Counted from the first letter of the stretch, positions 42,816 through 50,711 are shown. The stretch: DNA of 64,000 nt from Streptomyces halstedii (GCA_000720535.1 JOAZ01000006.1:1-64000); one strand, 5' to 3'. A program made the numbers and translations. Notes: generated by a model from the sequence alone, not told the origin.

Positions 42816-43175
42816 TCAGTCCCATTCCAGGCCGCCCCGGCGCCACACATACGCGTAGGCGACGAAGACGGTGAGCACGAAGAGCAGCATCTCCACGAGC
42901 CCGAAGATCCCCAGGGCGTCGAAGGTGACCGCCCAGGGATAGAGGAAGACGATCTCGATGTCGAAGACGATGAACAGCATCGCCGTCAGGTAGTACTTGA
43001 TGGGGAAGCGGCCGCCTCCGGCCGGCGTGGGTGTGGGTTCGATACCGCACTCGTACGCTTCGAGCTTTGCCCGGTTGTACCGCTTGGGGCCGATAAGCGT
43101 GGCCATGACCACGGAGAAGATCGCAAACCCTGCCCCCAGGGCGCCGAGCACGAGGATGGGCGCGTAGGCATTCAC
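42816..43175 (-). CDS. nuoA: NADH-quinone oxidoreductase subunit A
   Basis: The 119-residue subunit has three helices and the motif KLEAYECGIEPTPTPAGG in the loop that changes between active and resting forms in complex I, then RFPIKYYLTAMLFIVFDIEIVFLYPWAV. GTG 43175 has AGGAGCGAGGAGC immediately upstream and opens the operon. Frames opening further upstream pass through the promoter. A Rex-like operator lies 81-96 bp upstream. Confidence 0.96.
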   Translation of the reverse strand: MNAYAPILVLGALGAGFAIFSVVMATLIGPKRYNRAKLEAYECGIEPTPTPAGGGRFPIKYYLTAMLFIVFDIEIVFLYPWAVTFDALGIFGLVEMLLFVLTVFVAYAYVWRRGGLEWD

Positions 43176-43255
43176 GCTCCTCGCTCCTTCCAGTCGTCCT
43201 TGACCGTTGGACCGCATCGGGCGACCGGCTCGCCACCTCATCAAGATCGTGCACA

Positions 43256-43271
43256 TGTGAGGCAGTTCACA
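43256..43271. promoter_or_regulatory. Rex-like operator of the nuo operon
   Basis: TGTGAGGCAGTTCACA matches 12 of 16 positions of the Rex consensus TGTGAACGCGTTCACA, including the outer TGTGA/TTCACA. It lies ten bases downstream of the predicted nuoA transcription start. Rex is the NADH/NAD-sensing repressor described in Streptomyces coelicolor, and nuo is among its reported targets. Confidence 0.65.
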
Positions 43272-43287
43272 AGCCCGACTGCCCCGC

Positions 43288-43293
43288 ATCCTA
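43288..43293 (-). promoter_or_regulatory. Predicted -10 element for nuoA
   Basis: On the minus strand TAGGAT lies 113 bp before the nuoA start. A start point near 43281 would place the Rex-like site inside the early transcribed region. No convincing -35 is visible, which could mean an activator (the Crp-like box at 43307-43320) is needed. Confidence 0.4.
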
Positions 43294-43306
43294 TGCCCGC
43301 CGTCCT

Positions 43307-43320
43307 GTGATCTGCGACAC
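43307..43320. promoter_or_regulatory. Crp-like box near the nuo -35 region
   Basis: GTGATCTGCGACAC fits GTG-N6-G-N-CAC, the reported Streptomyces Crp motif. It overlaps the expected -35 of nuoA on the minus strand. Confidence 0.4.
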
Positions 43321-43747
43321 GGGGTGCGCCAACGTCTTTGTGATCTCCACCACCTGACGAACGATCATGAAGTCGGATGAGCGGTGATCTTCGTACGCGA
43401 AGCGGCCGAGTGATCACGAGACGTGACATTCGAGCGCGTCATGGCAGGTCAAGGGCCTTGCGCTCTATCAATCGACGGACGGTACAAGCAAATTGGTGCT
43501 GGACGCGCACGGGGTGATATATGAAGCGGCCGCAGTCCTCGACCACCCGGACGAGGGGGGCCGGGGTACCGATGTGGACAATGCGCGCGAATTCACGAGC
43601 TCCCGGACAGGGCCGCGCGGCGACGGCCGACGACCCGCCCAGGAAACGGACATGACTCACCAACAGGGCATGCCGTGACAAGTGGGCACCCCACCCGGAG
43701 GCCCCCGGGGCGCGGGCGCGAGGACGCCTCCCGGGCGCGCATCACCC

Positions 43748-43763
43748 TGTGACCTGCGTCACA
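43748..43763. promoter_or_regulatory. Crp-like palindrome upstream of the NlpC/P60 gene
   Basis: TGTGACCTGCGTCACA is a near-perfect palindrome with perfect outer arms TGTGA-N6-TCACA and fits GTG-N6-G-N-CAC. It lies about 240 bp before the NlpC/P60 start and 470 bp before nuoA on the other strand. Crp in S. coelicolor is linked to germination and cell wall remodelling. Confidence 0.6.
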
Positions 43764-43963
43764 AGCCGAGCGGTTCCCCGGAAAGAGGGCTTGGCCAACC
43801 ACGCGAACGGATGGTAAGTGGCGGGCAATTCGGGCGTATTGCCGAAAACCCGTGATCACGGCCATGATCACCGACGCCCGGTATGCCCCTTACGGCGTCA
43901 ATAAGGGCCCCGGACAAGCGGATTCACAGATTCCGTACGTAACTGTGTCGCAGCACACGTTTC

Positions 43964-43993
43964 TTGATGGGACCCCTACAGCCCTGATAGCGC
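43964..43993 (+). promoter_or_regulatory. Predicted promoter of the NlpC/P60 gene
   Basis: TTGATG at 43964-43969 and TAGCGC at 43988-43993 with an 18-bp spacer predict a start near 44000, two bases before ATG 44002. No Shine-Dalgarno sequence is present there, so a nearly leaderless mRNA is implied. Confidence 0.4.
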
Positions 43994-44001
43994 TAGTACC
44001 C

Positions 44002-44847
44002 ATGTCCCACACCGCTCACATACCCAGCCACCGGAAACCCCGCCAGAGCGCCTCGAAGACGGCCCTGCGGGCAGGAGTTGCCGGTGGCGTCCTCAGCACC
44101 ATCGCGGTCGCGGGTGCCGCCGGCCCGGCCCAGGCCGAGCCGGTGACCCAGACCATCGAGATGCCCACCATCACCGCCGGGCTCTCCACCACCGTCGCCG
44201 CGTCCGCCCAGGCGACGCAGCAGGTCGCCCTGGACCTGGAGACCCGGGCGAACGAGGAGGCCGCGGCGACCGACGCGGCCAAGAAGGCCAAGAAGGCCAA
44301 GGCGGAGGCCGTCCGCAAGGCGGAGGCGAAGAAGAAGGCGGAGGCCGAGGCCAAGGCCAAGGCGGAGGCCGCCGAGCGCGCCTCCCGTACCGCCGCGCGC
44401 ACCACGCTCAGCGCCCCCTCCGGCTCGTCCTCGTCCTCGTCCGGCTCGACGGCGGCGTCCGCCTCGACGGTGTCGTACTCCTCCAGCGCCACGGGCTCCG
44501 CGGCCTCCGTCGTCGCGTTCGTCCAGTCCCACGTCGGTGACGCGTACGTCTCCGGCGGCACCGGCCCCAACTCGTGGGACTGCTCCGGGCTCGTCCAGGC
44601 CGCGTTCCGCACGGTGGGCGTCGACCTGCCGCGTGTCTCGCAGAGCCAGTCGACGGCCGGCACGCAGGTCTCGCTGAGCAACCTCCAGCCGGGCGACATC
44701 CTGTACTGGGGTGGCGCGGGCAGCGCGTACCACGTGGGCGTCTACGTGGGCGGCGGCCAGTTCGTCGGCGCGCAGAACTCCAGCACCGGTGTGGTGCAGC
44801 GGTCCCTGGACTACGACCCGCCGTCGGGCGCGGTCCGCGTTCTCTGA
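44002..44847 (+). CDS. Secreted NlpC/P60 cell-wall peptidase
   Basis: The 281-residue protein has a twin-charged signal peptide (HRKPRQ then TALRAGVAGGVLSTIAVAGA, cleavage after AQA near residue 44), a coiled-coil-like Ala/Lys/Glu segment (about residues 85-130), a Ser-rich linker and a C-terminal NlpC/P60 domain (about 170-281). The catalytic Cys is C194 in WDCSGLVQAAF and His is H244 in YHVGVYVG. It should cleave stem peptides in peptidoglycan outside the cell. The frame is open upstream to 43852 but only ATG 44002 gives a proper signal peptide. It is convergent with, and overlaps by 37 bp, the mannosyltransferase-like gene. Confidence 0.9.
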   Translation: MSHTAHIPSHRKPRQSASKTALRAGVAGGVLSTIAVAGAAGPAQAEPVTQTIEMPTITAGLSTTVAASAQATQQVALDLETRANEEAAATDAAKKAKKAKAEAVRKAEAKKKAEAEAKAKAEAAERASRTAARTTLSAPSGSSSSSSGSTAASASTVSYSSSATGSAASVVAFVQSHVGDAYVSGGTGPNSWDCSGLVQAAFRTVGVDLPRVSQSQSTAGTQVSLSNLQPGDILYWGGAGSAYHVGVYVGGGQFVGAQNSSTGVVQRSLDYDPPSGAVRVL

Positions 44848-46376
44848 TTCACAAGCGGTCGCGCACCGCTTCGGGCCGTCGCGTCCGGGGCCGTGGTGTC
44901 CCTGACCGCCGTGGGACCGTCACTTCCGGGCCGGTCGTCCCCGGAGACCTCCCGCGCCGGCCCGCGCCCCTCCCCGGCCGCGTCACGGCGTACGAGCAGC
45001 ACGCCCAGCGCGCAGGTGAGCCCGGCCAGCACGAACCCGTAGGCCGGGGTGGACCCCGAGGGCTGCGTCTCGTAGACCAGCGCCGCCGACAGCACCGCGA
45101 CCGTGGCGCGGGTCCGGCCCGTGCCCGCGGTGGCGGCGAGCACCACCGTGCCCCACAGCAGGTACCACGGCTGCACCATCGGGGACAGGGCCACCAGCGC
45201 CACCAGTGCGAGCCCCAGCGCGTGGACCGGCCGCGTACGGCCGACGGCGGAGCGGTGGGCCAGCACGGCGATCAGCACCACGGCCGCCGCCAGACCGGCG
45301 TTCTGCACGGCGGACTTGACCGGGTCCGGGTCGGTGCCGAACAGCAGCCGCCCCAGCTCCCCGAGGCCGAGTCCGAGGTCGCTGCTGGCCGAGAGCGCGG
45401 TGTGGATGCGGCCCGCGACGCCCTGGGTGCCCAGCCAGCCGAAGCCGGTGCCGCCCAGCAGCGTCACCGCGACCACGACCGCCCCGGCGACCGCTCCGGG
45501 GCCCAGCAGCCCCTTGGCGACCCGGCGGACGAGCGGACCGGCGGCCGCCCTGCCCACCACGACGCCGACGAACAGCAGCGCCACCGCGGCGGGCGACTTG
45601 ACCATCATGGCGAGCCCGACGAGCGCCGAGCCGGTGACCCACCTCCCGCGCAGCGCGAACACCGCGCCCGCCAGCATGAGTCCGGCCATCAGCCCGTCGT
45701 TGTGCAGCCCGCCCACCACGTGCATGAGCAGCAGCGGGTTCAGGGCGCCCAGCCAGAGCGCGGCGCCGCCGTCGCGGCCGTGCTCGCGGGCCAGCCGCAG
45801 CAGCGCCCAGACGGTCAGGGCCAGGGCCCCGAGGGCGATGAGCCGCATCAGCAGGACGCCCGGGACGATCGTGCCGCCGGTCAGCCAGGCGGTGCCCCGC
45901 GCGAGGATCAGGAAGAACGGGCCGTACGGCGCCGGGGTGTCGGTCCAGTGCCCGCCGACGCTCGCCGCCGCGTCGCCGCCCGGCCCCGCGGGGTCCAGGA
46001 CGGACGGGCCCACGCTGTAGACGTCGTGCCCTTCGAGGACCATCGTGCCCTGGGCGAGATAGCTGTAGACGTCGGCGCTGTAGAGCGGCGGTGCCAGGAC
46101 GAACGGCGCGGTCCACCAGACCAGGGTGAGCAGGGTGTGGCGGACACCGGCGCCCGTCCTGCCGTACAGCCACCAGGCGACGACGAGCGCGGTCAGTCCG
46201 GCGTAGGCCAGCGCGTATCCCGCCGCCCTCACCGCCGTGCCGTGCGGGACCCACAGGCCCCACGGATCGTGGGCCGGCAGGGCTCCGACCGCCCAGCCGC
46301 CCAGGACGGCAGCCGCCGCGCCCACCGCACCCAGCCGACGGCAGCCGCCGGCGCTCCACGCCCCCATTGCCCGCAT
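44811..46376 (-). CDS. MptB-like polyprenol-phosphate-mannose alpha-1,6-mannosyltransferase
   Basis: The 521-residue integral membrane GT-C-fold protein has about 12 helices, an acidic first luminal loop (APPLYSADVYSYLAQGTMVLEGHDVY) and NPLLLMHVVGGLHNDGLMAGL, both characteristic of the GT87/MptB family. It would move mannose from a lipid donor to an extracellular glycan or lipoglycan. ATG 46376 and ATG 46367 are both possible. The last 60 residues are hydrophilic and end inside the NlpC/P60 coding sequence. The acceptor in Streptomyces is not known. Confidence 0.8.
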   Translation of the reverse strand: MRAMGAWSAGGCRRLGAVGAAAAVLGGWAVGALPAHDPWGLWVPHGTAVRAAGYALAYAGLTALVVAWWLYGRTGAGVRHTLLTLVWWTAPFVLAPPLYSADVYSYLAQGTMVLEGHDVYSVGPSVLDPAGPGGDAAASVGGHWTDTPAPYGPFFLILARGTAWLTGGTIVPGVLLMRLIALGALALTVWALLRLAREHGRDGGAALWLGALNPLLLMHVVGGLHNDGLMAGLMLAGAVFALRGRWVTGSALVGLAMMVKSPAAVALLFVGVVVGRAAAGPLVRRVAKGLLGPGAVAGAVVVAVTLLGGTGFGWLGTQGVAGRIHTALSASSDLGLGLGELGRLLFGTDPDPVKSAVQNAGLAAAVVLIAVLAHRSAVGRTRPVHALGLALVALVALSPMVQPWYLLWGTVVLAATAGTGRTRATVAVLSAALVYETQPSGSTPAYGFVLAGLTCALGVLLVRRDAAGEGRGPAREVSGDDRPGSDGPTAVRDTTAPDATARSGARPLVNQRTRTAPDGGS

Positions 46377-46424
46377 GGTCCGCAAACCTACCGCAGGGGC
46401 GGCCGACGCCCCCGGCGGCTTCGC

Positions 46425-47711
46425 TCAGGCCTTCGGGGCGACCTTGGAGAGCCCGTTGATGACACGGTCCATGGCGTCGCCGCCCGTGGGGTCGGTCAGG
46501 TTGGCGAGCATCTTCAGCGTGAACTTCATCAGCAGCGGGTGGGTCAGGCCCCGTTGCGTCGCGATCTTCATGACCTTGGGGTTGCCGATCATCTTCACGA
46601 AGGCGCGGCCCAGCGTGTAGTAACCGCCGTAGGTGTCCTTGAGGACCTTCGGGTAGTGCTGGAGGGCCAGTTCGCGCTGGGCCGCCGTCGCGCGGGCCTG
46701 GGCCTGCGTGATGACGTCGGCGGCGAGCTGCCCCGACTCCATGGCGTACGCGATGCCCTCGCCGTTGAACGGGTTGACGAGGCCGCCCGCGTCACCGACC
46801 AGCAGCAGTCCCTTGGTGTAGTGCGGCTGCCGGTTGAAGGCCATGGGCAGCGCGGCGCCCCGGATCGGCATCGTCATGTTCTCCGGGGTGAACCCCCAGT
46901 CCTCGGGCATCGAGGCGCACCAGGCCTTCAGCACCTCGCGCCAGTCCAGCTCGCGGAAGGCGGACGAGGAGTTGAGGATGCCGAGGCCGACGTTGGAGGT
47001 GCCGTCGCCCATGCCGAAGATCCAGCCGTAGCCCGGCAGCAGCCGGTCCTCGGCACCGCGCCGGTCCCACAGCTCCAGCCAGGATTCGAGGTAGTCGTCG
47101 TCGTGCCGGGGCGAGGTGAAGTACGTCCGCACCGCGACGCCCATCGGACGGTCCTCGCGGCGGTGCAGCCCCATGGCCAGGGAGAGCCGGGTGGAGTTGC
47201 CGTCGGCGGCGACGACCAGCGGGGCGTGGAAGGTGACCGGGGTCTTCTCCTCGCCGAGCTTGGCGTGCACGCCGGTGATGCGGCCGGTGCGGGCGTCGAC
47301 GACCGGGGCGCCGACGTTGCACCGCTCGTGGAGCCGGGCGCCGGCCTTCTGCGCCTGCCGGGCCAGCTGCTCGTCGAAGTCGTCGCGCTTGCGGACCAGT
47401 CCGTAGTCCGGGTACGAGGCCAGCTCGGGCCAGTCCAGCTGGAGGCGGACACCGCCGCCGATGATGCGCAGGCCCTTGTTGCGCAGCCAGCCGGCCTTTT
47501 CGGAGATGTCGATGCCCATGGAGACGAGCTGCTTGGTGGCACGGGGGGTGAGGCCGTCGCCGCAGACCTTCTCCCGGGGGAAGGCGGTCTTCTCCAGGAG
47601 GAGGACGTCGAGCCCGGACTTGGCGAGGTAGTAGGCGGTCGTGGAGCCGGCGGGGCCCGCACCGACGACGATGACGTCCGCGCTGTGTTCGGACAAGGGC
47701 TGCTCGGTCAC
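46425..47711 (-). CDS. Geranylgeranyl-reductase-family flavoprotein (MenJ-like)
   Basis: The 428-residue FAD enzyme begins with VIVVGAGPAGSTTAYYLAKSG, followed by FPREKVCGDGLTPRATKQL, WIFGMGDGTSNVGLG and GLLLVGDAGGLVNPFNGEGIAYA, all typical of the GGR family that saturates isoprenoid double bonds. Next to menaquinone genes, reduction of the menaquinone side chain (as by mycobacterial MenJ) is a likely role, but archaeal-type lipid reduction cannot be ruled out. Start is GTG 47711. Membrane anchoring is not obvious. Confidence 0.83.
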   Translation of the reverse strand: MTEQPLSEHSADVIVVGAGPAGSTTAYYLAKSGLDVLLLEKTAFPREKVCGDGLTPRATKQLVSMGIDISEKAGWLRNKGLRIIGGGVRLQLDWPELASYPDYGLVRKRDDFDEQLARQAQKAGARLHERCNVGAPVVDARTGRITGVHAKLGEEKTPVTFHAPLVVAADGNSTRLSLAMGLHRREDRPMGVAVRTYFTSPRHDDDYLESWLELWDRRGAEDRLLPGYGWIFGMGDGTSNVGLGILNSSSAFRELDWREVLKAWCASMPEDWGFTPENMTMPIRGAALPMAFNRQPHYTKGLLLVGDAGGLVNPFNGEGIAYAMESGQLAADVITQAQARATAAQRELALQHYPKVLKDTYGGYYTLGRAFVKMIGNPKVMKIATQRGLTHPLLMKFTLKMLANLTDPTGGDAMDRVINGLSKVAPKA

Positions 47712-47807
47712 GTCCGGATCTCCCGAAGACTCGAAATCGCGTGCCGCGCGGCACCTGTCGCGTGCAGTCTATGGGGGCTTGCCGTTCCGACTCCGAAGGG
47801 CTCCCAG

Positions 47808-48326
47808 ATGTCGCTCGCGCCTCCCGCCGCCCCCTTGGTCCGCCTTCGCGTCCCCACCGACGAGGACGCCCTCGCCTGGCACCGGGTCTTCGACGACCCG
47901 GAAGTGATGGAATTCCACGGCGGCCGGGCGGCGGAGCTCTCGGTCTACGAGGAGCTGACCGCCCGCCAGCGGCGGCACGACGCGGAGCACGGGCTGTGCC
48001 TGTGGACCCTGCTGGACGACACCGGTCAGGTGCTCGGGTTCACGGGCGCCCAGCCGTGGCCGCACCCGTCGTTCGGCCCGGTCGGCGAGATCGAGATCGG
48101 CTGGCGGCTGGCCCGCCCGGCGTGGGGGCGCGGTTACGCGACCGCCGCGGCCCGCACCACGCTGGAGCGGGCACGCGCGAGGGGCGTGTCCGAGGTCGTG
48201 GCGATGGTGAACGCGCGCAACGAGCGCTCGATCGCGGTCGCCCGGCGGCTCGGCATGCGGCAGGCCGAGACGTACACGACGCCGGTGTCCCAGCAGGAGG
48301 CGTACTGCTTCCGGCTGGAGCTCTGA
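47808..48326 (+). CDS. GNAT-family N-acetyltransferase
   Basis: The 172-residue protein has the RimJ/RimL-type acetyltransferase pattern: LVRLRVPTDEDALAWHRVFDDPEVMEF, EIEIGWRLARPAWGRGYATAAA with acetyl-CoA loop RGYAT, and NERSIAVARRLGMR. Substrate is unknown. ATG 47808 is kept. It is divergent from the GGR gene and convergent with menG across a tandem repeat. Confidence 0.88.
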   Translation: MSLAPPAAPLVRLRVPTDEDALAWHRVFDDPEVMEFHGGRAAELSVYEELTARQRRHDAEHGLCLWTLLDDTGQVLGFTGAQPWPHPSFGPVGEIEIGWRLARPAWGRGYATAAARTTLERARARGVSEVVAMVNARNERSIAVARRLGMRQAETYTTPVSQQEAYCFRLEL

Positions 48327-48430
48327 CCGGGACCTGAGACCTCGGGCCCGTACCTGGCAGCTCGGGCCCGTACCTGGCACCTCCCGGGCGGGTCCGGCAC
48401 CCCCCGGGCGGGTCCGGGCACCTCGGGCCC

Positions 48431-48515
48431 CCGGCGGTCCGGGGCCCCCGGCGGTCCGGGGCCCCCGGCGGTCCGGGGCCCCCGGCGGTCCGGGGCCCCC
48501 GGCGGTCCGGGGCCC
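48431..48515. repeat. Five perfect copies of a 17-bp tandem repeat
   Basis: The unit CCGGCGGTCCGGGGCCC is repeated exactly five times with no spacer between two convergent genes. Upstream, 48340-48420 contains further imperfect tandem units of about 18-19 bp (CTCGGGCCCGTACCTGGCA twice). The array is GC only and contains GGGCCC palindromes; it may act as a bidirectional terminator or be a variable minisatellite. Confidence 0.9.
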
Positions 48516-48560
48516 CGCCCGCCGGGCGCGGCGGCGGGCCGGGCCGCCGCCGTCCCGGTC

Positions 48561-49253
48561 TCAGGCGCGGACGCCCCGGTGCAGGGCGACGACCCCGCCC
48601 GTGAGGTCGCGCCAGGCGACCTGCGACCAGCCCGCCTTCTTCAGCAGCCCGGCCAGGCCCGCCTGGTCGGGCCAGGCGCGGATCGACTCGGCGAGGTAGA
48701 CGTAGGCGTCCGGGTTGCTGCACACCGTGCGGGCGACCGGCGGCAGCGCGCGCATCAGGTACTCGGTGTAGACCCGGCGGAACGGCGCCCAGGTCGGCTG
48801 GGAGAACTCACAGATCACGACCCGCCCGCCGGGCTTCGTCACCCGGTACAGCTCACGCAGCGCCTGGTCGGTGTCCTGGATGTTGCGCAGCCCGAAGGAG
48901 ATGGTGACCGCGTCGAACGTCTCGTCCTTGAACGGGAGCTTCGTGCCGTCGCCCGCCGTGAACGGCATCCACGGGTGGCGCCGCTTGCCGACCCTCAGCA
49001 TGCCGATCGAGAAGTCGCAGGGCACCACATAGGCACCGGCCCGCGCGAAGGGCTGCGAGGAGGTCGCCGTACCGGCCGCCAGGTCGAGGATCTTCTGCGC
49101 CGGGCGGGCGTCCACCGCCCTGGCGACCTCCTTGCGCCAGCGCCTTGCCTGCCCGAGGGAGATCACATCGTTGGTCAGGTCGTAGTTCGCCGCCACGTCG
49201 TCGAACATCGAGGCGACTTCGTGCGGCTGCTTTTCCAGGGATGCTCGGGTCAC
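48561..49253 (-). CDS. menG: Demethylmenaquinone methyltransferase (MenG/UbiE)
   Basis: The 230-residue SAM-dependent methyltransferase has [20 protein letters not shown], motif [13 protein letters not shown], and the UbiE signatures [14 protein letters not shown] and [15 protein letters not shown]. It methylates demethylmenaquinone at the final step of menaquinone synthesis. GTG 49253 follows GGGAGG with almost no spacing, which is unusual but matches family starts. Menaquinone genes elsewhere in this window support the role. Confidence 0.93.
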   Translation of the reverse strand: MTRASLEKQPHEVASMFDDVAANYDLTNDVISLGQARRWRKEVARAVDARPAQKILDLAAGTATSSQPFARAGAYVVPCDFSIGMLRVGKRRHPWMPFTAGDGTKLPFKDETFDAVTISFGLRNIQDTDQALRELYRVTKPGGRVVICEFSQPTWAPFRRVYTEYLMRALPPVARTVCSNPDAYVYLAESIRAWPDQAGLAGLLKKAGWSQVAWRDLTGGVVALHRGVRA

Positions 49254-49401
49254 CCTCCCATTCAAGCAGCCCGCCCCCCTCCCGCCCTCGCCGGTGTGGA
49301 ACGGCCTTCAACCTTTTGATGCCGACAGCACTCATACAGGGGGGAGAACCACCGGGGACCGGCGGAAGAGCCGGAAGAAATGCCGGAAGAAGAGGGGGCC
49401 G

Positions 49402-49623
49402 ATGCACATCACTCAGGGGGTCGCGGCCGTCGGCGCACGCGGGGCCCGCCCCACGCCGACCGCCTTCCGGTACGGGACGGACTCCGTCCCGCCGACGGTC
49501 TCCCCGGACGAGGGGACGGGCGTGGCCGCGTCGGTGACGTCGGATCAACTCCCCGCCCTGGCAAGGGAGACGGGCCCCGGGGAGGTGGTACGGGAAGCAC
49601 ACGGGCACCCGGCCCCGGCCTGA
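49402..49623 (+). CDS. Possible small protein, 73 aa
   Basis: ATG 49402 is preceded by GAGGGGG at a suitable distance and the codon bias agrees with translation, but no family was recognised. The product is hydrophilic (MHITQGVAAVGARGARPTP...) without signal peptide or membrane segment. The 49254-49695 interval otherwise holds promoters for menG (minus) and the DUF3152 gene (plus), including an inverted repeat GTTGA/TCAAC at 49643-49655. Confidence 0.3.
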   Translation: MHITQGVAAVGARGARPTPTAFRYGTDSVPPTVSPDEGTGVAASVTSDQLPALARETGPGEVVREAHGHPAPA

Positions 49624-49695
49624 GGGCCGACCCGCACCCCTGGTTGACGATCAACTTTGGACGATCACATCGACACCACGGATACTCACCAGAAC

Positions 49696-50625
49696 ATGCA
49701 CAGTGAAAGCACACGTCGAATACGCGGCGCCTCCGGCGCGCGCCGGAGGCGGGGGGCGGCGACTCCCGGGGGGCGCGGCCCCTCGCGCGCGCAGACGAGG
49801 AAGCGGTCCGCACAGCGCCGGAAACAGCGGCAGAGACGCCGGGCGGTCTTCGCCGGGGCGGTCGTCGCGGTCGCCGCCGCCGCCGCGTTCCTCCTCGTCG
49901 ATCCTCCCTGGCAGCACGACGACGACGCGGTCGCCGCCGACCGGGTGCCCACCGGCCCGGCCTCGACCGCCGCGTCGCCTCCGTCCCCGACGGCGTCGGC
50001 GAGCCCGAAGGCCCCGGCCTCCCCCGAGGCCTCACCCGGCGAGACGGAGGTGGACCCGGACTCCGTACCCGAGAAGGGGTCCGGCACCTTCACGGTGGCC
50101 CGCGCGGCCGTCACCACCTCCGGCGGCGGCAACGCCTACCGCGTCGAGGTGGAGGACGGCATCGGCGTGGACCCGGACAGCGCCGCCGAGGACGTGGCAG
50201 CGATACTCGACGACCCGCGGGGCTGGAACGAGCAGGGCACCCGCAGCTTCCGCCAGGTCGCCGACGACTCCGCCGGGCTGGTGATCCGCATCGGGACCCC
50301 GGCGACCACCGACAAGCTGTGCGGGCAGTACGACCTGGACACGGGCGGCGAGGTGAACTGCCGCGGCGGGAAGAACGTCATGGTCAACCTCCGCCGCTGG
50401 CAGCTGGGTTCACCGACGTTCGACGGCTCCCCGGCCGAGTACCGGGCACTGATCATCAACCACGAGGTCGGCCACTGGCTGGGCCACGGCCACGAGACCT
50501 GCCCCGGTCCGGGCAAGCCCGCCCCCGCGATGATGCAGCAGATCAAGGGCCTGAAGGGCTGCGTGTCCAACGCCTGGCCGTACACCGCGGACGGCACCTA
50601 CCTGGGAGGCCCGGCGGTGCCGTGA
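49696..50625 (+). CDS. DUF3152 secreted protein with a metzincin zinc motif
   Basis: The 309-residue protein has a strongly basic N-terminus (RRRR, KRSAQRRKQRQRRR), one membrane segment (about residues 52-68), a Pro/Ser/Ala-rich linker and an exported domain. The latter holds HEVGHWLGHGH (H256, E257, H260, G263, H266), which satisfies HExxHxxGxxH, the metzincin zinc-binding pattern, and a following PAMMQ (M279-M280) that could be the Met-turn. Two cysteine pairs may form disulfides. DUF3152 is a family of unknown function; peptidase activity is inferred. ATG 49696 is preferred to TTG 49657. Confidence 0.85.
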   Translation: MHSESTRRIRGASGARRRRGAATPGGRGPSRAQTRKRSAQRRKQRQRRRAVFAGAVVAVAAAAAFLLVDPPWQHDDDAVAADRVPTGPASTAASPPSPTASASPKAPASPEASPGETEVDPDSVPEKGSGTFTVARAAVTTSGGGNAYRVEVEDGIGVDPDSAAEDVAAILDDPRGWNEQGTRSFRQVADDSAGLVIRIGTPATTDKLCGQYDLDTGGEVNCRGGKNVMVNLRRWQLGSPTFDGSPAEYRALIINHEVGHWLGHGHETCPGPGKPAPAMMQQIKGLKGCVSNAWPYTADGTYLGGPAVP

Positions 50626-50711
50626 GCGTTCGGGGCCCGCACGCTCCGGAGTGCACTGCTCTCCTGAAACGGGAGTCGCAGGAGTCCGGACTCTGCCGGG
50701 ATCACAGGAAG

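Larger units (their letters stand above)
43176..44001. other. Divergent regulatory region between nuoA and the NlpC/P60 gene
   Basis: This 826-bp stretch has no convincing gene; short open frames on both strands lack ribosome sites and family features. It contains a Rex-like operator, two Crp-like boxes, a -10 for nuo and a promoter next to the NlpC/P60 start, listed separately. Composition is more AT-rich than coding sequence around it, consistent with regulation. Confidence 0.7.

Noticed and set aside
43493-43678. 61-codon open frame in the nuoA to NlpC/P60 region
   Set aside because: No ribosome site and no recognised family; equally long frames exist on the opposite strand.
43176-44001. 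ydaO-type c-di-AMP riboswitch before the NlpC/P60 gene
   Set aside because: The conserved blocks I know from rpf and NlpC/P60 leaders were not visible, and the predicted transcript start is too close to the ATG.
44574-48326. A 1250-codon open frame covering three genes
   Set aside because: Only its last 172 codons (from 47808) form the GNAT protein; the rest is antisense or out of frame to clear genes.
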